The notes below the pieces were generated by a model. That model did not search any database and had not been told where the DNA came from. It saw only the letters and a program-made list of their open reading frames with translations. Positions 1 to 7,651 of a stretch of 64,000 bases of DNA are shown piece after piece. Source of the DNA: Dinoroseobacter sp013215265 (GTDB lineage Bacteria > Pseudomonadota > Alphaproteobacteria > Rhodobacterales > Rhodobacteraceae). Both the position numbers and the translations under genes were made by a program. The stretch is from positions 124,001-188,000 of the forward strand of contig OY829366.1 in the NCBI GenBank assembly GCA_963691755.1, written 5' to 3'. Each line of letters starts with the position of its first letter. The stretch's first letter is position 1.

Positions 1-139
1 CCAAAATGTCGTCGCCAATCGCCACACCCAATTTCTTGGGACCGTCACCGACGGAAAAGACCCCATAAGGCAGGTTGTTAAGTGGAAAGGGTGTCTCGGC
101 AGAATTGGCCGATGTTACCCAACTTTCAATCAAGGGCAT
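1..139 (-). CDS. fahA: Fumarylacetoacetase, N-terminal fragment (runs off the window)
   Basis: Only the first 46 codons are present, and the rest lies beyond base 1. The N-terminus MPLIESWV, followed by PFPLNNLPYGVFS, is the characteristic start of fumarylacetoacetase, which cleaves fumarylacetoacetate to fumarate and acetoacetate in the last step of tyrosine degradation. The gene lies 66 bases downstream of hmgA on the same strand, so it is probably the second gene of an hmgA-fahA operon. The start is the ATG whose complement is at 137-139; TAAAAAT-rich sequence lies just upstream and no strong ribosome site is seen. The identification rests on the short N-terminal signature plus context. 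Confidence 0.85.
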   Translation of the reverse strand, partial: MPLIESWVTSANSAETPFPLNNLPYGVFSVGDGPKKLGVAIGDDIL

Positions 140-205
140 ATTTTTACCTTTGCATCAGGTTGGACACCTGGGCATGTGTCCCGGATTGCAGGCGATTACG
201 AGGCT

Positions 206-1558
206 TCATTTGACACCCGCAGTGCCGTCAAATTTCTTCTCAAGATCGGCCCAGCAATCGATGTAGTCATCCTGCAATGGTGCCTCTTTCGCTGCAAACT
301 CGGTCAGATGCTGCGGGAAACGGGTTTCGAACATAAAACTCATTGTGTGTTCCAGCTTATCCGGACCAAGGTTCGAAGACGTTGCTTTCTCGAACGCCTC
401 CCGGTCTGGTCCGTGGGGCAACATCATGTTGTGCAGGCTAATTCCACCTGGAACAAAGCCCTGCGGTTTGGCGTCATACTGACCATAAATATTGCCCATC
501 ATCTCAGACATTATATTTTTGTGATACCAAGGCGGGCGGAATGTATCTTCTGCAACCAGCCAACGCTCGCGGAAAAGAACAAAATCGATGTTAGCTGTTC
601 CGGGCACACCGGAAGGTGCGGTCAGCACGGTAAAGATTGAAGGGTCTGGATGATCAAAGAGGATCGCGCCAACCGGACAATAGGTTTTTAAGTCGTATTT
701 ACAGGGCGCGTAGTTACCATGCCACGCGACGATATCGAGCGGACTATGCCCAATCTTCGTCTGGTGGAATTGGCCACACCATTTGACAATCACCTCAGAC
801 GGAGCATCGCGATCCTCAAAGGCAGCAACGGGTGTTTTGAAATCACGTGGGTTTGCAAGGCAATTGGCCCCAATCGGCCCACGGTCAGGCAGATTAAACT
901 TCTGGCCATAATTCTCGCAAACAAAGCCGCGACACGGTCCTTCAAGAACCTCGACGCGATAGACGAGACCGCGCGGGATGATCGCGATCTCCTGCGGTTC
1001 AATGTCAATCACACCCAATTCCGTCGCAAAGCGCAGTTTGCCCTGCTGCGGCACCACCAACAGTTCGGAATCAGCGGAATAGAAATAGCTGTCGACCATC
1101 GATTCGGTGACCAAATAGACATGGCTTGCCATGCCAACCTGCGTGTTCACGTCCCCTGCGGTGGTCATTGTACGCATGCCGGATAGCCAGGTCAGACCTT
1201 CCTGCGGATCAACTGGATCCCATCGATATTGTCCGAGACTGATAACATCATCGACAACGTGAGGAGCGCTTTTCCAATAGGACAGATCAATCTTCTGGAA
1301 CCGGTGCGTGTGCTTCACCGACGGACGAATCCGATAGCACCAGGTACGCTCAGGCCCGGGTTGCGTGAAGGCGGAACCTGAAAGCTGTTCCGCATAGAGC
1401 CCGTAATTCACTTTCTGAGGACTGTTTAGCCCTTGCGGCAACGCCCCGGGCAAAGCTTCGGTTTCAAAGTCGTTCGCCCAGCCCGGCATATAGCCTTCAT
1501 GTGTGCCAGTACCGCCAGCAGCGCGATGAAGGCCCGATATCAAAGTTGTCTGATTCAT
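206..1558 (-). CDS. hmgA: Homogentisate 1,2-dioxygenase
   Basis: This 450-residue protein matches the family over its whole length. It opens the homogentisate ring with O2 to give maleylacetoacetate, a cytosolic step of phenylalanine/tyrosine degradation. The expected Fe(II) ligands are visible: His346 and Glu352 in WYHKNIMSEMMG and His382 in the PHGPD motif. The GFGNxF-like start of the family appears here as MPGWANDFETEALPGALP. The start codon has a good ribosome site (GGAGG, about 8 bases upstream). The gene is first in a likely hmgA-fahA unit and is divergent from a MarR regulator, with a perfect 6+6 palindrome 31-50 bases upstream of the start. Maleylacetoacetate isomerase is not seen and may lie past fahA. 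Confidence 0.96.
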   Translation of the reverse strand: MNQTTLISGLHRAAGGTGTHEGYMPGWANDFETEALPGALPQGLNSPQKVNYGLYAEQLSGSAFTQPGPERTWCYRIRPSVKHTHRFQKIDLSYWKSAPHVVDDVISLGQYRWDPVDPQEGLTWLSGMRTMTTAGDVNTQVGMASHVYLVTESMVDSYFYSADSELLVVPQQGKLRFATELGVIDIEPQEIAIIPRGLVYRVEVLEGPCRGFVCENYGQKFNLPDRGPIGANCLANPRDFKTPVAAFEDRDAPSEVIVKWCGQFHQTKIGHSPLDIVAWHGNYAPCKYDLKTYCPVGAILFDHPDPSIFTVLTAPSGVPGTANIDFVLFRERWLVAEDTFRPPWYHKNIMSEMMGNIYGQYDAKPQGFVPGGISLHNMMLPHGPDREAFEKATSSNLGPDKLEHTMSFMFETRFPQHLTEFAAKEAPLQDDYIDCWADLEKKFDGTAGVK

Positions 1559-1588
1559 CAGATATCCCTCCAGATTGAATTCGGCGTA

Positions 1589-1608
1589 TTAGTTGATTTT
1601 GTAACTAA
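1589..1608. promoter_or_regulatory. Candidate MarR operator in the hmgA/marR divergent promoter
   Basis: The inverted repeat TTAGTT-N8-AACTAA has perfect 6-base arms. It lies between hmgA (start 1558, minus) and the MarR gene (start 1625, plus). The size and symmetry fit a winged-helix MarR dimer site, and its position would let one protein control both genes. Binding is inferred, not shown. Confidence 0.6.
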
Positions 1609-1624
1609 CAAGATTAAAGATACG

Positions 1625-2062
1625 ATGGTGACCCATTCTTCAGACTTCGATTTACGTAGCTTCAGCCCCTACCTGCTGAACATGGCCGCCGAACAAACCA
1701 GCCTCGCGTTTCAACCAAACTACAAAAACAGATACGGAATGCTGCGCACGGAATGGCGCGTTCTGTTCCACGTGGGACGTTATGGCCCAATCACATCAAA
1801 AGGCGTTTGCGCCCGTGCACGCATTCACAAGACAAAAGTCAGTCGCGCTGTGGCGGCTCTTGAACAAAAACGGTTCTTGAAGCGACAAACTGTGGAAGAA
1901 GACAGGCGAAATGAGATGCTATCGCTGACCACTGCAGGACACGCTGCCTTCCAAGATCTGTCTAAGGCGGCAAAGGATTTCGATACAAAATTGATGGCGG
2001 AATTTGATCCTGAAGAACGGGCCGTTCTTCTGCGTTGTCTTGAACGACTTGCTGGGATTTGA
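1625..2062 (+). CDS. MarR-family transcriptional regulator, likely repressor of homogentisate genes
   Basis: This 145-residue winged-helix protein is a typical MarR length. The recognition-helix region KTKVSRAVAALEQKRFLKRQ is followed by the wing VEEDRRNEMLSLT, whose DxR signature is typical of MarR proteins. An upstream in-frame extension to 1433 runs inside hmgA on the opposite strand and is rejected. The ATG at 1625 gives the natural family N-terminus (MVTHSSDFDLRSF), although its ribosome site is weak. The divergent arrangement with hmgA and the palindrome at 1589-1608 suggest that it represses hmgA-fahA and itself, with a pathway intermediate such as homogentisate as inducer. The ligand is inferred from context only. 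Confidence 0.88.
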   Translation: MVTHSSDFDLRSFSPYLLNMAAEQTSLAFQPNYKNRYGMLRTEWRVLFHVGRYGPITSKGVCARARIHKTKVSRAVAALEQKRFLKRQTVEEDRRNEMLSLTTAGHAAFQDLSKAAKDFDTKLMAEFDPEERAVLLRCLERLAGI

Positions 2063-2076
2063 AAAGCAAGGAGAAA

Positions 2077-2153
2077 TGGTGGCGTGGGAGAGACTTGAAC
2101 TCTCGACCTCACGATTATGAGTCGTGCGCTCTAACCAGCTGAGCTACCGCGCC
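2077..2153 (-). tRNA. tRNA-Met(CAT), elongator type
   Basis: On the minus strand this is a complete 77-nt cloverleaf ending in an encoded CCA. The anticodon loop CTCATAA carries CAT (complement at 2117-2119) on a perfect CACGA/TCGTG stem. The T arm is GAGAG-TTCAAGT-CTCTC and the D arm begins TAGCTCAG. The 5' end GGCGCGG pairs with CCACGCC except for one C5-A68 mismatch. The paired first base (G1-C72) marks an elongator rather than an initiator tRNA. A tRNA-Ile2 (lysidine-modified CAT) is less likely from the stem sequences. Confidence 0.93.
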
Positions 2154-2263
2154 AAGTGGCGGCGTCGTAAGACACGAGATCAGGCGGGTCAACCACGAAA
2201 TGCGTCTTCTCGCACCCAGACGACTAGGCGGATCGCAGATGATCTGCTAGCCCTCTGCCCAAG

Positions 2264-2881
2264 ATGACCGATACGCAGACCTGTCCCAATTGCGGCACCC
2301 CTGTTGGGGCGCACCTCGCCTTTGCAAAAATGCTGGATTGCGAAAGCTGCGGCACCACAATCATACGCGATGGCGCAGCTCTGCGCGCCGCCGGAGATCA
2401 CGGGGTTATGCTGGACAGCCCCACCCTGATCGAGATTGGCAAAACGATCGATATCAAGGGTTCGCAGTACACACCCATCGGGCATATCCGTTTCGATTAT
2501 GGCGCAGGTTGGTGGGATGAGTACTGGTGCCCGCGTAGCGTAACAGGACCAAAAGGCGTCTGGATCAGCGTTGATGAAGGCGACTACGCGATCGAAATCC
2601 GCGTAACCGGACGTAACGAACCTAAGCGCCCTGCCACGCTCGACTTGGGGGTCGAAGTTGAATTCGATCGCGAAATTTACATGCTATCTGAGACTGATCG
2701 TGCAACCTGCATCGCTTTTCGTGGAGGCCTGCCGGAAGAAATCAACATCGGTGAAGAGCACACCTACGCAAACTTCACATCGCCAACGGGTGGTCTGCTG
2801 TCTCTCGAAACCTGGGATGGCGGGTATGACTGGCACTTTGGGGAATGGGTCGACCCCTGGAAAATCAAGGCGGTAACATGA
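2264..2881 (+). CDS. DUF4178 protein with N-terminal zinc ribbon (first gene of the 2264-6113 operon)
   Basis: This 205-residue soluble protein has no signal peptide. Residues 7-29 hold two CxxC pairs (C7/C10, C26/C29) that form a zinc ribbon. The rest is a DUF4178 beta-rich domain with the typical motif GHIRFDYGAGWWDEYW and repeated aromatic/acidic patches (LETWDGGYDWHFGEW). The function of DUF4178 is unknown. The stop overlaps the start of the next gene (ATGA), implying translational coupling with the larger DUF4178 protein. No good ribosome site precedes the ATG. The genes downstream (DUF350, aminopropyltransferase-like) are a recurring neighbourhood of this family. Confidence 0.85.
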   Translation: MTDTQTCPNCGTPVGAHLAFAKMLDCESCGTTIIRDGAALRAAGDHGVMLDSPTLIEIGKTIDIKGSQYTPIGHIRFDYGAGWWDEYWCPRSVTGPKGVWISVDEGDYAIEIRVTGRNEPKRPATLDLGVEVEFDREIYMLSETDRATCIAFRGGLPEEINIGEEHTYANFTSPTGGLLSLETWDGGYDWHFGEWVDPWKIKAVT

Positions 2882-4170
2882 GTTCCGCTGAAGCGATCCG
2901 GTCGATCAATTGCACCTCCTGCGGTGCAGGACTTTCGGTTTTAGGCGGCGGACGCGTCGCAGGCCGCGTCTGTGAATATTGTGGCACGTTGTTGGACGCA
3001 CAGGACAACTACAAGATCTTGGCGGAATACAAGGCGCAACCGCGTCCCAAAACGCCTTTTGATCTTGGCATGACCGGGGTTCTGGATGGTGTTGATTGGA
3101 CAGTTATTGGCACACAGGCTGTATCTGAAACCTATGAGGGACAACGATGGGACTGGGTCGAAAATCAGCTCTACTCACCAACGCATGGGTACTGTTGGCT
3201 TGCAATTGAAGACGGCAATTTCACCTTCACGCGCAAAGTTCGCGGCATTGGCAACTCGGGGTGGTGGACGGAAGCGCGTGTCAACGTCTCAGACAATCGT
3301 CCTACCACCTACTGGGAAGGCGAACGCTTTCAGTATTACGAATGTGGCACCCGAAAGATCGAATATGCCGCGGGAAGCTTCAACTTTACACCACGTTACG
3401 GTGACCGAAGCAGCTACGTCACATTCATGAGCGCCACGCATCAGTTGACCCAAACGCTCAACGGGACAGAACGCGAGGTCGAATTGACACGGTACCTTTC
3501 GCAAAATGATGTGCAGACAGCCTTCGGACTGGACCCCACGCGCATGCCAGACGCGCGAGGCGTGCACGCCTTGCAGCAATTCGAAGCCTGGGCGCATGGC
3601 AAATTCACACGTAATCTTGGCTTTCTGTTCGCAATCGCTGCCTTTGTTTTGTGGCTGGTTATGATCGGCAGTTCAGAAACCGTGATTGAGGAACGTGATA
3701 TTCCAACAACCCGTCCAATCTCGCTGAGTTTCGATGTGACAAATATTCGGGATCTTGTGCGCTTCTCGATCACCAGCAACGCCAATAACGGCTGGGCGTG
3801 GTATGATATCGAACTTCTGACACCAGATGGCGAAACCCTCGTCGAGTTCGGGCGCCAATCGGAATACTACTTCGGCTACGAAGATGGCGAAAGCTGGTCC
3901 GAAGGTTCACGAACCGCAACGGCGACCCTGCGCCTTCCAGAAACCGGAACTTATACCTGGAATCTGATCCAGTCCGAGGCCGGTACGTGGAGCAACGGAA
4001 GTCGCCCCAATCGGGTTGATTTACTGGTTGAACAGGGTGTCAAAGCACCTTTCTGGTTGCTGTTTACGATGATCGTTTCGGCCTTGGCTGGCATTGTGGT
4101 TCTTTCACGTCGTATGTTCCACAGCAGCCGACGCTGGTCCGGCAGCGACTGGACAGATGAGGACGACTGA
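2878..4170 (+). CDS. Membrane-anchored DUF4178 protein with zinc ribbon and C-terminal beta domain
   Basis: This protein has 430 residues, counted from the ATG at 2878 that overlaps the previous stop. The in-frame ATG at 2845 lies inside the upstream gene and is rejected. The order of parts is a zinc ribbon (C12/C15, C32/C35), a DUF4178 domain to about residue 230 (WDWVENQLYSPTHGYCWL, then YYECGTRKIEYAAG), a membrane helix at about 246-264, a predicted beta-sandwich at about 285-385 with aromatic and acidic residues, a second membrane helix at about 392-412, and an acidic tail ending WTDEDD. The beta domain lies between the two helices, so it is probably on the opposite side of the membrane from the zinc ribbon. 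Its function is unknown. It may be a sensor or scaffold for the operon. Confidence 0.85.
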   Translation: MSSAEAIRSINCTSCGAGLSVLGGGRVAGRVCEYCGTLLDAQDNYKILAEYKAQPRPKTPFDLGMTGVLDGVDWTVIGTQAVSETYEGQRWDWVENQLYSPTHGYCWLAIEDGNFTFTRKVRGIGNSGWWTEARVNVSDNRPTTYWEGERFQYYECGTRKIEYAAGSFNFTPRYGDRSSYVTFMSATHQLTQTLNGTEREVELTRYLSQNDVQTAFGLDPTRMPDARGVHALQQFEAWAHGKFTRNLGFLFAIAAFVLWLVMIGSSETVIEERDIPTTRPISLSFDVTNIRDLVRFSITSNANNGWAWYDIELLTPDGETLVEFGRQSEYYFGYEDGESWSEGSRTATATLRLPETGTYTWNLIQSEAGTWSNGSRPNRVDLLVEQGVKAPFWLLFTMIVSALAGIVVLSRRMFHSSRRWSGSDWTDEDD

Positions 4171-4325
4171 TGGCGCGCGCGATCATCTCGATCATATTTG
4201 TAGCCCTGTTGGGTACGGGCTGGTACTTGGCTCAAGCCGGGGTCTGGGGCGAGAGCAGCGATTTACAGTCTGTACGAACTGGATCTGCTGGCGTGCCCTA
4301 TTACGGGGTGCGCAGCGTCAAATGA
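4170..4325 (+). CDS. 51-residue single-pass membrane protein in the DUF4178 operon
   Basis: This short gene starts one base inside the previous stop (TGATG) and ends 25 bases before the DUF350 gene. The protein begins MARAIISIIFVALLG with one hydrophobic helix (about residues 4-22). A polar tail follows, rich in Ser/Gly with Tyr (SVRTGSAGVPYYG) and ending in VRSVK. The reading frame is supported by coupling to its neighbours and by the coherent helix-plus-tail structure, not by length. I do not recognise the family by name, and its function is unknown. A lipoprotein is unlikely because there is no lipobox cysteine. Confidence 0.7.
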   Translation: MARAIISIIFVALLGTGWYLAQAGVWGESSDLQSVRTGSAGVPYYGVRSVK

Positions 4326-4350
4326 ATGACTTAATAACTGGAGCAAGGCC

Positions 4351-4575
4351 ATGAGCATATTTGCAGCTATTCAGATTGCCGAGTTCGTCGGCACCATCTT
4401 TTACGCTTTCCTCGGCCTTGGCCTGATGATCCTTTTCTGGGCGATCATCGAATGGATTACACCTTTCAGCCTGCGTAAAGAGATCGAAGAAGAACATAAT
4501 ATGGCAATCGCCGTGCTTATGGGGGCGATCTTTGTTGCGCTATCAATCCTGATCTCTGCGGTAATCCTGTCCTGA
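4351..4575 (+). CDS. DUF350 family two-helix membrane protein
   Basis: This 74-residue protein has two strongly hydrophobic helices (about residues 12-36 and 53-73). They are separated by a short charged stretch, LRKEIEEEHNMAIA, whose Glu-x(2)-His-Asn-Met-Ala pattern is typical of DUF350. DUF350 proteins such as E. coli YjfL usually have two such units in about 130 residues; this one carries a single unit and may act as a dimer. It is the fourth gene of the operon, and its stop overlaps the proposed CTG start of the aminopropyltransferase-like gene. The ribosome site is GGAGCAAGGCC before the ATG. Its biochemical role is not known. Confidence 0.88.
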   Translation: MSIFAAIQIAEFVGTIFYAFLGLGLMILFWAIIEWITPFSLRKEIEEEHNMAIAVLMGAIFVALSILISAVILS

Positions 4576-6113
4576 CCGCGATCACCGCCCCGGACCGCAA
4601 GGCTGCGCTCCTTCTTTGTGCAACCTTCGTCGTTGCCGTTGCGGGCCTTGTTTACGAACTCGTTGCAGGCGCGGCCGCCAGTTATTTGCTTGGCGACAGC
4701 GTCACACAATTCTCGCTGGTCATTGGGCTTTTCCTGACCTCTATGGGGGTCGGAGCGTTCTTATCGCGTTTCGTGGAAAACGCCGAATTGGGTTTCACAA
4801 CCAGTCAGATACTTCTGGGCATCGTTGGCGGGTTTTCAGCACCGGTTCTGTTCGCCACATATGCTTATCTGGAAGGGATCACGGCTATTTTGTTCGTGAT
4901 TGTGTTTCTGTGCGGCGCGTTGTCCGGTCTGGAAATCCCGCTTATCACACGCATCCTTACCGCGATGGGTGCGGGCAAACACACGCTCGCCAATGTCCTC
5001 ACCGCGGATTATCTGGGCGCGCTTGCAGCAGCGCTGGCGTTTCCATTGCTGGTCGTCCCACAACTTGGGCTGATGTCAGCATCGCTTGCGTTCGGGCTTC
5101 TTAATCTACTGGTTGCAGGCCTGTCGCTTTGGCTGTTTCGAGCGCAGTTGGGTCTGGGACTTCGTTTGATTTGGGCAATATCGGTAATTGCCTGTGCGGC
5201 CGCGTTGGTTCGTGCCGAAAGCCTCGTCTCAGTCCTTGATAGCGCGCTCTATGAAGACGAGGTGATCCATTCGCAAACGACGCCATACCAGCGAATAACA
5301 ATTACGAGGTTTCGTGAGCGGACACGGCTGTTTTTGAACCAGTCTATCCAGTTCGATACATTAGATGAGCATCGTTATCACGAAATGCTTGTGCACCCGG
5401 CTTTGGCGCGCGTGCCTATGCCGAAAACGGTGCTGATCCTTGGCGGCGGTGACGGAATGGCGGTCCGCGAAGTTCTGAAAAATCCGCGGGTGGAACGGAT
5501 CGATCTTGTGGATCTGGACCCGGCTGTCACTGAGCTATTCCGTGATCGTGATGATCTGGCGAAACTGAACGGGTTTGCGCTGCGCAATCCGAAAGTGTCG
5601 ATCTTTAATACCGATGCATGGCAGTTTCTGTCCCAACCCGGGGACAGTTACGACCTGATAATCGCCGATCTGCCCGATCCCTCAACCCTGTCCCTGTCGC
5701 GCCTATATACCCGCGAATTTTACGCTAGAATGCTGGAGCGGCTTTCTTCGACCGGACTGTTTGTCACGCAGGCGGGCTCCCCCCTGTTCGCACGCGCTGC
5801 ATTCTGGTCTTTGGAAGAAACGTTGTCCGGCACCCGCAATCCGATCGCTCCGGGTCAGGGGCTTTGGACGGAAACCTTGCATGTCACCATTCCCAGCTTT
5901 GGGATCTGGGGGTTCATCATTGCCGGCAAGATGGAACCTGCACCTCGAGCCTTAAACCTGCCTGAGGGATTAAAATTCCTTACCCCAGAAAGCTTTGAGG
6001 CTGCGAGAGCGTTTCCGCCCGATATGTCCCCTCTCGATGTTGATCCAAACACAATGCAGACACACGCCCTGATGCGATATTATCTTGACGGGTGGGCCGA
6101 GTGGTTTCGCTGA
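4572..6113 (+). CDS. Membrane-anchored spermidine synthase-like (polyamine aminopropyltransferase fold) protein
   Basis: This protein has 513 residues when read from the CTG at 4572, which overlaps the DUF350 stop. The first ATG (4686) would remove the first helix, KAALLLCATFVVAVAGLVYEL, which is intact in the upstream frame with no ATG, GTG or TTG before it. The N-terminal half holds about six to seven membrane helices. The C-terminal half is a SAM-type Rossmann domain with GGGDG at about 291-295, IDLVDLDP as the acidic strand, and YDLIIADLPDPS in the aminopropyl-transfer site. Classical enzymes make spermidine from putrescine and decarboxylated SAM, but the substrate here may be membrane-linked or proteinaceous. 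No SAM decarboxylase gene lies nearby. Confidence 0.85.
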   Translation: MTAITAPDRKAALLLCATFVVAVAGLVYELVAGAAASYLLGDSVTQFSLVIGLFLTSMGVGAFLSRFVENAELGFTTSQILLGIVGGFSAPVLFATYAYLEGITAILFVIVFLCGALSGLEIPLITRILTAMGAGKHTLANVLTADYLGALAAALAFPLLVVPQLGLMSASLAFGLLNLLVAGLSLWLFRAQLGLGLRLIWAISVIACAAALVRAESLVSVLDSALYEDEVIHSQTTPYQRITITRFRERTRLFLNQSIQFDTLDEHRYHEMLVHPALARVPMPKTVLILGGGDGMAVREVLKNPRVERIDLVDLDPAVTELFRDRDDLAKLNGFALRNPKVSIFNTDAWQFLSQPGDSYDLIIADLPDPSTLSLSRLYTREFYARMLERLSSTGLFVTQAGSPLFARAAFWSLEETLSGTRNPIAPGQGLWTETLHVTIPSFGIWGFIIAGKMEPAPRALNLPEGLKFLTPESFEAARAFPPDMSPLDVDPNTMQTHALMRYYLDGWAEWFR

Positions 6114-6166
6114 CCGACTGGTCTTTCGTGCGCATGCGACTTACTCTGAGCAGTGGAGGATAGATC

Positions 6167-7579
6167 ATGCAGATGCTCGATAAACTCGCCGCGATTACCG
6201 GGGCGGCACATGTCCTAACCGGAGACGATGTCGTAAAGTATTCCGCAGACTGGACGGATAATTACCATTGGTCCCCGCTTGCCGTTGTACGTCCCCATTC
6301 GACCGAAGAAGTCAGCGCGATCCTGAAGCTCGCGAACGAGACGAATACGCCCGTTGTACCGGTTGCTGGCAATACCAGCCTGAATGGCGGAACGTCTGCT
6401 GACGGTGCGTTGATGTTGTCGCTGGAACGCATGAATTCCATCCGCGAAATCAGACCAGACGCACGTATCGCCGTGGTTGAAGCAGGCGTCGTCCTCAGCC
6501 AGTTGCATGATGCGGCGGAGGAACATGACCTTATTTTCCCGCTTTATTTTGGCGCCCGCGGATCAGCCATGATCGGTGGGGTCCTGTCCACCAATGCAGG
6601 AGGGTCGAATGTGTTGCGTTACGGGTCGACCCGTCACCTTTGCCTCGGGGTAGAAGTTGTGCTGGCCGACGGGCGTGTCATGAACCTGATGAGCGAGCTT
6701 CACAAAGACAATTCCGGGTTCGACCTGAAGGACCTGATGATCGGCGCGGAAGGCACCTTGGGGATTATTACCGGCGCAGTAATGAAACTGATGCCCAAGC
6801 CGATCACATACGCAACAGCGATGGTCGCAGCCCCCGATCTGGAGGCCAGCTTGGTGCTTCTGAACCGTCTGCAAAGCGCGACCGGGGGCATGGTTGAAGC
6901 GTTCGAATTTATGCCTCGGATCTACATGGACACCTTGAAGGCAATGTTCCCCGAAACGCGAGAGCCGTTTGACGACAAATACGAAGTGAACATTCTGGTT
7001 GAGATCGCCACGACCCAACCCGGTATGGCGACGCCCGGAGAAAATGGCGAGGTGCCACTGACGCGCGCCTTGGAGGATACGTTGTCAGAGCTTTCGCAAG
7101 ACGGCCTCGCAATCGATGCGGTCATTGCTCAGAACGAAGGGCAACGCCGCGAAATGTGGGACCGCCGCGAGCGCGCAGGAGAGGTGCTGCTGTCGACGAA
7201 ACCCTTGGTGAACCACGACGTGTCCGTCCCCGTGGACAAGGTTGCCACGTTCTTGCAACGCATGACGCAAAAGCTTGCCGAAATTGATGCAGGTGCGCAG
7301 GAATGCACCGTCAGCCATCTTGGCGATGGCAATATTCACTACGCCGTTTGGCCAAGTACCGAAAACAAAGACACCCACTTTGCCATAACCGAGGCGGTGG
7401 ATGACGTCGCGCTGGACCTTGGGGGCAGTTTCTCTGCCGAGCACGGGATTGGTTTGTCGAAACTGGACAGCATGGCGCGTCGCAAGGATCAGGTTGCACT
7501 ACAAATGATGCATGCCGTGAAGCTGGCATTTGACCCTAAGGGGCTGTTGAACCCCGGAAAGGTTCTGCCCCCACTCTGA
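6167..7579 (+). CDS. FAD-binding 2-hydroxyacid dehydrogenase (GlcD / D-2-hydroxyglutarate dehydrogenase type)
   Basis: This 470-residue protein has a PCMH-type FAD domain at about 30-215, with PVVPVAGNTSLNGG and GAEGTLGIIT, and a C-terminal FAD-oxidase domain that ends near LGGSFSAEHGIG and FDPKGLLNPGKVL. That ending is the usual signature of GlcD, D-lactate and D-2-hydroxyglutarate dehydrogenases. It would oxidise a D-2-hydroxyacid to the 2-oxoacid and pass electrons to the respiratory chain or an ETF. The start at 6167 has GGAGG six bases upstream. It follows the aminopropyltransferase-like gene by 53 bases, but nothing else links it to that operon. The exact substrate cannot be read from sequence. 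Confidence 0.9.
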   Translation: MQMLDKLAAITGAAHVLTGDDVVKYSADWTDNYHWSPLAVVRPHSTEEVSAILKLANETNTPVVPVAGNTSLNGGTSADGALMLSLERMNSIREIRPDARIAVVEAGVVLSQLHDAAEEHDLIFPLYFGARGSAMIGGVLSTNAGGSNVLRYGSTRHLCLGVEVVLADGRVMNLMSELHKDNSGFDLKDLMIGAEGTLGIITGAVMKLMPKPITYATAMVAAPDLEASLVLLNRLQSATGGMVEAFEFMPRIYMDTLKAMFPETREPFDDKYEVNILVEIATTQPGMATPGENGEVPLTRALEDTLSELSQDGLAIDAVIAQNEGQRREMWDRRERAGEVLLSTKPLVNHDVSVPVDKVATFLQRMTQKLAEIDAGAQECTVSHLGDGNIHYAVWPSTENKDTHFAITEAVDDVALDLGGSFSAEHGIGLSKLDSMARRKDQVALQMMHAVKLAFDPKGLLNPGKVLPPL

Positions 7580-7651
7580 CAGGTCTGGCGGCGTCTCACC
7601 TAAGTAAAAACTGAGCCGGGGGAGCAACGCCAGCGCGCAAAACCGCTGCTT

